29,905 nt of DNA, from the NCBI GenBank assembly GCA_002633005.1, contig NMRA01000898.1, forward strand, positions 76,846 through 106,750. Direction: 5' to 3'. The position numbers and the translations under genes are program-made. This document shows, piece after piece, positions 22,356 to 29,905 of this stretch (positions are counted from its first letter, which is position 1; every line of letters starts with the position of its first letter). The DNA is from Phoronis australis. Its lineage: Eukaryota > Phoronida > Phoronidae. The notes beneath the pieces are model-generated. The model was not told the DNA's origin and made no database searches. It was given only the letters and a program-made list of their open reading frames with translations.

Positions 22356-22571
22356 ACAGCTTATTATTTAAAATGACTTATTCTTATTAAAATGACATAA
22401 GCAAAAACTTGAATTTCAGGCCTCAAAAGCGAGGATCCCTATATTAATATAGTGGGCCTCAAAGAGAGGGGCTATCTATATTAATATAGGTGATTCGCTT
22501 CTGAGGTACGAAATTCAATTTTTTGCATATGTCATTTTAATAAGAATAAGTCATTTTAAGTAATAAGCTGT
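22356..22571. mobile_element. Long-palindrome (fold-back) MITE, 216 bp
   Basis: The first about 70 bases (ACAGCTTATTATTTAAAATG...) are repeated in reverse complement at the end (to 22571) with few mismatches, including AATGACTTATTCTTATTAAA and ATGACATA-GCAAAAA. The centre has two TATATTAATATA palindromes. Copy A lacks it at the matching point (about 7312), proving insertion. The target duplication is unclear (AA or TAA). Confidence 0.85.
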
Positions 22572-24934
22572 TAACATTATTTTCGATCTCAAATAGTGAG
22601 CTCGTCACCTGAATTGTATTTACTCGAACATGTGCTTGATTTTTGCCTGCAAGCCACCACCAGACGTTTCCATCAGATTTGCCATTCTTCACTTCGTTGC
22701 GAAAGATCATCACTTGCTATGAATTGGGCTTTAATTTCAATTATCAAACAAAACATATTTCAAAACTTGAGAAAAGGTTACATCAAATACCGCAGTTGTC
22801 AAAAATTAAAAGTCCTTTAATTTATTTGACGAAAACGCAAACTGACCAAAAGCTGGCGCTCAACGAGGAGCAGTGTACTGAACTGTAGATTATGCAAAAA
22901 TGTCAGCGATGAGATGTTATTCTAGTGTTAGGAGCACCACGCAGCATTTTTAAAAAATCTGTTGGACACACGAATTAAGCTAGTCAAGAGTTCATTCCGC
23001 GCAGAGACGTGTTCTCCGGAGCTCGGCGGCAGCCCGTAGTAGCGTATGTGGATGCAGTTGGCCGAATAAAAAGGGTTCCTTATATCTTCAAGTCATTAAT
23101 ACTAATACTATAATATCTGTCAACATATCGAGTTTTCTTTCTGAAGTTATTTCTCCAGCAGTTGGTATTCTAAGAAATACACGCCGTTGTTCATGCTGGA
23201 AGTTGGCCGCCTAGCCGAGACGCCGGATACGATGCGGTTGGAGAATTGCTTTCCAGTTCTGTGGAAATTTCAAGGTTTTATGAGTCACTTGATAACAGTT
23301 TGCTTGTCATAACCATAGACAATAATGGGTTATTTTTGCCTGCTAAAGCAGCCGTTGGTCTTTGCTCGGGCCGGTCACGGGCTTTCGCAGCCGAATAAAG
23401 GTGGTTTCTTAGTTTCTTCCTGTTGAAATTTATTTTCATATTATTTTTCGCCAGTTGTCGGAACACCCTTACTGTAAAGCAATTTTACGTAATATGTTGA
23501 TATTGCTGGTTCATTGTTATGCTTACCCAAGTTAATTACTCGAAGTCAAACACACTTAGCTCAGTCGAATAGATGGCCTTCTTTCTTGTTAATCAATGGT
23601 TCCTGAACTGAATTCCTCTTCCGACTTAGCGGCAAATCTAAAATGGTAGAATACTACTCGGCCACAGATCGTGACAAATGAGGATTTTTATGAATTTTTC
23701 GCCTACAGATTTCGTTAAGATTACCCCGTTGTAGTGCAATTAACACCGTTGAAATCACGTGCAAAATGTCTTATTGAAGACATGAAATCCAAAATGAAAT
23801 ATACCTTTTTAAACTATGACAGCAAATAGTTTTAATCTAGTTCAGGGTAAGCATAAAATCTACCTTGTCTCGGGTAGAACTCTCTCTCTCTCGTGGAGCA
23901 CCTCTGTTTACTGCGGCAACGCTGATAGCTTTCAAATAATACTGACTAAACACCACTGTACAGGTTAGTCCCCTGGACATTTTCGTGGAATTGATGCACT
24001 TTCAGTTTTAAAGCAAAACCACAATACTTCACTAGTTTCCAGGTCGCACACATAAGGCGTGCAAGAAAATTAACAGCAGCTCATCAACTAAGTCAGTGCG
24101 TCCCTTTTTTTGCATGCACAATTAGTTACTTAGACAAATTTTAATGTTTCGAAGTTTCCGACTGCGTTGTCATACTTATTCTCACAGTGCAGAAAATTTG
24201 AAATACTATAATAACCTCTTTGTATATTGATGTTTGTTATTCCTTTTGTTGGTACGTTCCCAAGGCACGTATGGAGAAAAAACAAGTCAGTTTTATTATG
24301 GTCACCGATTAAATAGAACTTAATCTATGAGAGAGTGTAATAAGATAGCGTCACTCCCCTTGAAAAGAGAAACAGCTTAATTGTTGCCTATTTAAACTTG
24401 AAAACCACGTACGCTTTAATGGCATAAATGACCTATTCTTCTGTTAAACAACTGATGCAATAAGCGAGTTATTGCATGAATTTCGCAACTAAAGATGGAG
24501 CTAAATGTTTGCACAATGTCTCGTGTTAGTCTAGTAGCCACTTAAAGGGTCCCCATAGGGATCTATAAAGTCTTGATAGTACAACGGTTTCTTGTTTGTT
24601 AGCTGTTAAGGTGGCCCCCTGAAGCATTTCACCTGGGTTGTAATCTTGTAAACCTACATATGCAAATTAAGGACGACACTGTGCAAAATTCTCCTTTTGC
24701 TTATAACTTCCTTACCTAAAGCCCCCTCAGCCCCCCCCTGTGGTGCAGCGCCTGTAGACCATGTGCGGCGCAGCATTGAAAAAAGTGGGCGCCGCCCATG
24801 CTTATACACGTTGTGCCAGACGTGCGCAGGCCGCTCATGAGGGCCTGTTGCACTGATCACCTGGAACCATTTCTATGCTTTATTAGTCTGCAGTTGAAAC
24901 CGAGCTGAGAAGCTATAGACTGGACTCAATGGCC

Positions 24935-25040
24935 AAGCAGTGTTCGCCACTGAGACTTGAACCCACGACCTGGACTAAAGGAAGCGGGCACAAATTGCCT
25001 CCTACGTTTCCAAGGTCAGTGAATTCCATTGAGCTAATTT
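24935..25040 (-). mobile_element. tRNA-derived SINE-like segment in copy B
   Basis: On the minus strand TTAGCTCAATGG (25037-25026) resembles the pol III A box and GGGTTCAAGTC (24964-24954) the B box, about 60 bases apart. The sequence between does not fold as a standard cloverleaf, so this is a SINE-like head, not a tRNA gene. Confidence 0.45.
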
Positions 25041-25216
25041 ACAGGTGGATAAATTTGAATTTGCATAATTTATGCAAATTAAGGTCCCCATTATTTAAAA
25101 CCTTCTTGTGCTTATAGTTAGCATAAAAATCACCATATATTCTCTGATATTTCAGTCGTCATTTAATTCAGTTAAAACAGTTTGTAGGCTGTTGCATAAT
25201 AAATTTGCAAACAATT

Positions 25217-25776
25217 ACAAAAACAAACAAACAAATAAGTACACCATTCATTCACGCATGCACACCTCAGGAAGACCATTCTCATATCTCGTTTAAAGTA
25301 AATATCTACATGAAGTTAACATGAACAATATATTTTCCCATTTTGCAGAGAAGCTGTCATGTACAAAGTTTTTATGTGCATTTAATTTTTCAGCATTATA
25401 GTATTCATAAGTTTTTGTAACGAACTTGAGAAAATTAGGTATATTTTTGTGACATCTCTCCTTGTAAATGTACTGTTTAGCTAGTAGAACCAAAATGTTT
25501 AATAGAAAATCATGCGTCTTGTAAAGTCCAAGAATAACAATATCGTAAGACAGACAGTTGGGAAGCTGAATGCCACACTTTTGAAGTAGCTTTCCGAATT
25601 CCTTCCAGAAATCTTGTACAAAGCTACATTCCCAAAAAAGGTGTGACAACGTCTCTGGAGCTTTATTACAAAAGGAACATAGATCAGAATCCCTAACACA
25701 TATTTTGACTAAAAAGGTATTTGTTGCAATAATTCTATGTAGTATTGGAACCATCTAATACAGGGATCCTTTGTAA
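25217..25776 (-). mobile_element. 5'-truncated L1-like LINE fragment
   Basis: On the minus strand an open frame (25754-25293, 153 residues) reads as the C-terminal end of an L1/Tx1-type ORF2. It has ILHRIIATNTFLVKI, then RDSDLCSFCNKAPETLSHLF with WECSFVQDFW (C-x2-C...H...C knuckle), and ends near FSAKWENILFM. The catalytic RT and endonuclease are missing. Its 3' side ends in a TTTG-repeat tail on the minus strand (about 25213-25235 plus). It interrupts repeat copy B relative to copy A. AAWAATTACA-like sequence on both sides (about 25208 and 25788) may be a target duplication. Confidence 0.75.
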
Positions 25777-25870
25777 TTTTGTAAGGTAAAGCATAATTTA
25801 TGTAAATAATTACACAGGCCCATTAGTGCCAGGAAAAAATAAAAATTGAATCTGTTAATACTGATTACCA
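25777..25870. repeat. Large repeat copy B, right end
   Basis: GCATAATTTATGTAAATAAT then CCCATTAGTGCCAGGAAAAA match 16113-16175 of copy A. After about 25866 the two copies no longer align, which marks the family's right end. Confidence 0.75.
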
Positions 25871-27025
25871 ATTTGTTATTACGGATCGGTAATCGATATG
25901 TTACGACCAGTGGATCAAGGTATTGAAAGTGCCGTTTATCGCCAGGACCTAAGAAAAATTGTTGAATTAGTCAGGAATTTGACAAACTTTGCTAATTTAA
26001 AGCATATAGTGCACCGTATTGATTTATCATTGTTTATAAATATTTTACATGCATGCTAGAAGTTTTAACTTCGATGTTAAAATAGTAAAACCTTCTAAGC
26101 GCTTGTTTTGTTTTTCTCGTTTTTGTTGCAGTTTGTTTCCTGCGTAAAAGGATAAGTTCCCACTCTTTGTGTTTAACTGATAAGATCTAGGTCTAGAATA
26201 ATCAGTTACATGTATTCTCTTCCGACAACAAAAGTTAAAACGGGGCGATTTGAAAACGTCAGTCTATACATGGGTTGCATGTTAATGCATTTTCTTTCAT
26301 TAAAGCCCCATGCAGCCCATTTTTGTTTCGGTCAAGGTTTTGGGTGGAGCCATTCGTTTTTTGTTTTATTTAAATGGAGGGAGTTGGCGTTCCTAATTAC
26401 ATGCGGTAAAACCACGGACCAAACTGAGTTTATCACATCACTTCAATAGGAATATTTGCTACCGCTAACTTGAGTTATTTTAGTTTGAAGTTTATGATTT
26501 CTGCTGGACCTAGACTACTGAGCACTGCGCGGGGCTTTAAGCACGAAGGGACGAAATCGGTATTCGTGTCAAGTTTTAAACAGATCTACTTGCGTCGTAC
26601 TCCGTCAGTTCATACTGTCAGAAATAAACTGTGGGTTTGTTTAAAAGGTAGCTATGCTTTGAGATTGTGCGAAGATGGAGAGAGAATGATTAAATACAGT
26701 AATTAATTTATTATATAATAACCACTAATTAGACAAGTGAAACCTGTAGTTAAGTAAAACATCTACTACAAAGAAGAGTAACTACGCTAGCGCCCTCTTT
26801 AAAGATTACTTAAATCAATCAACAAAAATAATCAAAGGTCTTATCTGCTATCCAAGCTGTAGGTCTCTCCACTTGTTGGATGACAGTTCTGTTGGTGAAT
26901 CTTAGAACTACACACTGTATTGCGGCAGTGTACTTGCTGGTCACCGTTTCTGGTGACGCAACACTTCAGGCAGTATCTTACTACCCACGATGCAAGTGAC
27001 AGGCTCTTAGTTAACTTCCTGTTCG
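25871..27025. other. Gene-free stretch
   Basis: Open frames at 26210-26449 and 26470-26706 have no recognisable protein character and no splice context. Nothing else seen. Confidence 0.5.
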
Positions 27026-27029
27026 TTAA

Positions 27030-27675
27030 GGAGGCACTGAACAGTTCTCACAGGGATTTGCCTATCAGAACACTCGTCAATGGACTCCTCACCCTTTCTT
27101 CACTCTGTCAAAAACTGCATGCAAATAAAGGAAAGTTTTGAGTCATTTCCCATCACAGGCCCTACAGATGAGCACAGAAACGTTGTACTCTCTTGTATTT
27201 TTGACCCTTTCACTCCAAGCTGAACTAAGAAAAATGAGGCCAAAAATGCAAAATCGACACTTTTCACCCCAAAATCACTTCCCCGCCGATGCTCGACTAA
27301 AGCCAACATTGGATTCCGAAAGCAAATTTCCAACCGATTCCAAAAATGCGGTCCAAAAGTACTGTCAACCAACTAGTTTTTTTTTGCAAATCTGGCTTGT
27401 TTGATGGCTACCTGAAATCGCGGCCAATTTCTCAGTTGCTACACAGCAATGCACAATTGGAACAGGGGGACACCATCTTGAAGAAGAGTGCAACTACAGC
27501 CGAGAAAGTGGCCTTTTTCATTCTCAGCATGTTCACAAATACAAAAAAAAAACACATTTACTTGGCTTACATACAATACCTAACTAAAAATGCCCCCAAG
27601 CCTGGCCTACCCCTAGATTTTAATATTTTGGGAGTGCAAACTGCCCCGGCCGCAGTCTAACTGTTCAGTGCCACC
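27030..27675. mobile_element. GGAGGCACTGAACAG MITE, longer copy (646 bp)
   Basis: The left TIR GGAGGCACTGAACAG (27030) pairs with CTGTTCAGTGCCACC ending at 27675 (one mismatch), and TTAA flanks both sides (27026-27029 and 27676-27679). The first about 135 bases match the second copy at 28792. No transposase is encoded. TTAA duplication is typical of piggyBac and Kolobok superfamilies. Confidence 0.85.
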
Positions 27676-27679
27676 TTAA

Positions 27680-28452
27680 ATAAGAGCACATTCTCCAAAT
27701 TTTGATCAGAATAGTTCCTCTCCATCTGCTCACCTACTGGGTCAAATAAAAAGAAGAACCGGTGGCCAATTTTGTTTTTATAAGGTGGTCGGATGTGCCC
27801 AGCCTGAAGGCTGGGGTTTTCAAGCCAGACCAATTTTACACAGATTAAGACACCCGATGTAGTTTCCTGCTCTGTTTTGCACTATACTGACTTTTGATGG
27901 GACAAATTCAAAAAAAGTGATAAACTTAAATGTAAAACAATCAATAAAAGTTTAATTCAAGTCAGTTTCCTGACCCCACAGCTTGACCATAATCCTTACC
28001 GAGGCTCACTCGTTTTGTATAGGGGACATATGTATTGACAGAAGTCGACTTGGATAACCATAAAAGGACAGGAAACAAGAAATTTGGACAGCCTGTTTTC
28101 TCCCACCATCTTATTGTTGAGTGGTGAGCACAAACAAAATAGCCTGGAGAGCTACACAGTTTCATTCGGAGCAGAGGGAGAAAAAGAACAATTCAGAAGG
28201 GACACAGTTCATTCAAAGAACACCCTTACCCCTTCAATAGACCAAGACAGCCAGATGGCGCAATAGACGATTGCAGTGCTGTGCATCTCCCACATGTTGA
28301 AGCTAAGGGAGTCACCTACTTCGCTGATGGCGGTGGCACTGGGTCAACACTTTCTTTCTTAGAAGTTCAGGCCAAGCACTAAAAGAGAAAGCAGTTAACG
28401 TGAGACCAAACAACTGGACGGCGGGAAGGAATATCACCGTAAACATGCACCC
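27680..28452. other. Gene-free stretch
   Basis: No gene recognised. A perfect 7-bp stem with TGAA loop (CCCAGCCTGAAGGCTGGG) is at 27798-27815. A minus-strand open frame at 27962-28165 is unremarkable. Confidence 0.5.
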
Positions 28453-28675
28453 GGGGTTAGGGTTAGGTTTACACAGTTAGGGTTACAGGGTGAGGGTTAC
28501 AGGGTGAGGGTTACAGACTTAGGGCAAGATTCAGAGGGTTAGGGTTAGGGTAGGGGTTAGGGTTGGACATCCAGGGTTAGGGTAAGGGTTCTGGTGTTAG
28601 GCTTAGGGTACCACGGTTAGGGTTTGGCTTAGGGCTAGGCCAGTTATAGGGCTAGCTAGGGTAAAGATTAGGTTG
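28453..28675. repeat. Degenerate interstitial telomere-like repeats (TTAGGG)
   Basis: GGTTAGGGTTAGG-type units recur with variants such as TGAGGG, TAGGGC and short spacers, always with the G-rich strand on plus. TTAGGG is the usual metazoan telomere unit. The irregular spacing argues for an old interstitial block, not a chromosome end. Confidence 0.8.
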
Positions 28676-28791
28676 TTTCTACAAATAATGTAAAAATAAA
28701 TCAGCATAAACCACTGTCAAGACTTTGATTAGTGACATAGAGAAGAATTAGTGCCTATATTTGAAAGTTGAAATTTGACCATTTCTATTAA

Positions 28792-28953
28792 GGAGGCACT
28801 GAACAGTTCCCCCGGGATTTGCCTATCAGAACACACGTCAATGGACTCCTCACCCTTTCTTAACTCTGTCAAAAACTGCATGCAAATAAAGAAAAGTTTT
28901 GAGTCACTTCACGTCACAAAGGCAAACACCTGTGAGAGCTGTTCAGTGCCTCC
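28792..28953. mobile_element. GGAGGCACTGAACAG MITE, short copy (162 bp)
   Basis: Ends are GGAGGCACTGAACAG and its exact reverse complement CTGTTCAGTGCCTCC, flanked by TTAA (28788-28791) and CTAA/TAA (28953-28956). It shares the left about 130 bases and the right TIR with the longer copy at 27030-27675, so it is an internal-deletion derivative. Confidence 0.85.
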
Positions 28954-28956
28954 TAA

Positions 28957-29755
28957 CCCTTGCCCTTGCCAAGATCCTCTCTAGAATCTTCCACGAGATG
29001 GCTCTGTTATACTATTTCCTCTGTTCACTGTAGCAAGTCTTTATGCTTCAACTACTATAGCTCATCTGAATATCTTCTTGATTTTAGCCAATATTATAAT
29101 ATTCTACTTATTTAGTGACTGGCTAATAAAAACCACATGATCTTATCTAATCACATCATTGGCTGTTACGATTTGTTCTCAGAAATTTCTAGAATCTTTA
29201 GAGTGCTTTGACCCCAGAACCCAAAGTTGTAAACACCATCTAAAATAGATTTTGACGTTAAAGTACATGTCAACAAGTTTGACCCCATGATTTAACAGTA
29301 CGTATGCACAAATTTTGGGCAACTTAAAATGGATCTATTCTTACTAATTACTTAATCAATATTTATTCTGACACATACTAACAGGACTTGTCTCCTACGT
29401 AGACTCTCTAGATTGCTTCACAGGCTATCCGGCCGTGACGTCAGAATGTGAGCCCTGGAAACCAGGTTACGAACAGAACGTATACCATAAATATGTGTTT
29501 TCTCCAAGCCACTTCCCAGTGAGAACTTTCGAACGTGGATAAGATTACAACAAAAAATTAAAAGGTAAACGAAGAACAACAGCAAACTATGTGCCTGGCA
29601 CACATCCCTGTGCTTGGCAATCCGGGGGTTTGGATTATCAGATCTAATTTTCATTTCAACAAAATGGGAGCTTAAGATGTGAATGTTAATTATTGAAATT
29701 AGTTTCATACAGAAGCAACAGTTTGTTTGATTTTTACATCTAGACCTGGACCCGG
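28957..29755. other. Gene-free stretch
   Basis: Nothing recognised. The minus-strand open frame at 29418-29762 shows no domain. Confidence 0.5.
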
Positions 29756-29759
29756 TCTC

Positions 29760-29905
29760 CAATCTCCGTACTCAGACTCGAATCATGCTCAAACTCACAT
29801 TTCATACTCAACTCGAGTACAGACTCAGTTTTGGTGTATTCAATGTCATACTCGAAAAATCTGTACTCGAAATTTCGAGCACGTACTCAGTTTTCGAGTG
29901 TACTC
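29760..29905. repeat. Degenerate TACTCGA/TCGAGTA array
   Basis: Variants of ACTCGAGTAC, ACTCAG and TACTCGAAA recur on both orientations every 10-20 bases to the window end, where the array probably continues. It looks like a decayed palindromic minisatellite or the subterminal repeat of an element that extends beyond the window. Confidence 0.6.

Larger units (their letters stand above)
22134..25216. repeat. Large interspersed repeat, copy B, left part
   Basis: Homologous to 7118-9711 plus 16031-16110. It contains a palindromic MITE (22356-22571) absent from copy A. It also carries a GC-rich stretch (about 24716-24802, with CCCCCCCC and GGGCGCCGCCC) in place of an AT-rich stretch of copy A. 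The homology continues at 25777 after an L1-like insertion. No coding capacity. Confidence 0.85.

Noticed and set aside
24935-25040. Functional tRNA gene
   Set aside because: Only A- and B-box-like sequences are present. No acceptor or anticodon stem pairing could be found.
27798-27815. Helitron 3' hairpin
   Set aside because: The perfect 7-bp stem is not followed by a CTRR end at the expected distance, and no matching 5' TC end is seen.
28453-28675. True chromosome end
   Set aside because: Units are degenerate, irregularly spaced and followed by ordinary sequence and a MITE.

Overview
This window is non-coding-rich, repeat-dominated DNA from an invertebrate animal. Intron signals (GT/AG with good consensus), metazoan retroelement families (Penelope-like, CR1/Jockey-like and L1-like LINEs), THAP domains, many short TIR elements and TTAGGG-type telomere-like repeats all say metazoan, not microbial. 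The only convincing host gene is an armadillo-like protein of a kind expanded in marine deuterostomes, so a hemichordate, echinoderm or amphioxus is the best guess. The species cannot be fixed from the sequence.

Layout. 1-1072: an uninterrupted (GCA)n tract of about 339 units that decays into GTA and TAA units. 2180-2739: a TIR-bounded MITE full of GAGCGTAA palindromes. 3762-5060 (minus): a large exon with the N-terminal half of an acidic, ARM-repeat-like protein; its acceptor and donor are visible, and the rest of the gene must lie at lower coordinates or outside the window. 5317-7105: retroelement debris, a Penelope-like RT fragment joined to the C-terminal half and 3' UTR of a CR1/Jockey-like LINE.

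7118-16175 and 22134-25870 hold two diverged copies (A and B) of an unclassified repeat of about 2.7 kb. Comparing them acts as an empty-site assay. Copy A is split by an insert of about 6.3 kb (about 9712-16030). This insert carries a broken gene of about 800 codons (12912-15629) for a DDE-transposase-like protein that I recognise as a widespread but, to my knowledge, unnamed metazoan family. It also has degenerate GTCTTTACC-type terminal and subterminal motifs, a TATCGATA cluster and a nested THAP-containing TIR element. Copy B is split by a palindromic MITE (22356-22571) and by a 5'-truncated L1-like LINE on the minus strand (25217-25776).

16175-18380 may hold a three-exon plus-strand transcript. 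19888-20058 is a second LINE 3' tail, followed by a decayed THAP-like exon (20227-20400). 21090-21425 is a small hAT-like TIR element. 27030-27675 and 28792-28953 are two members of one MITE family, the second an internal-deletion derivative. Degenerate TTAGGG repeats (28453-28675) lie just before the second member. The window ends in a degenerate TACTCGA array. No intact transposase or reverse transcriptase remains: this is a graveyard of nested insertions whose order can be read from which element interrupts which.
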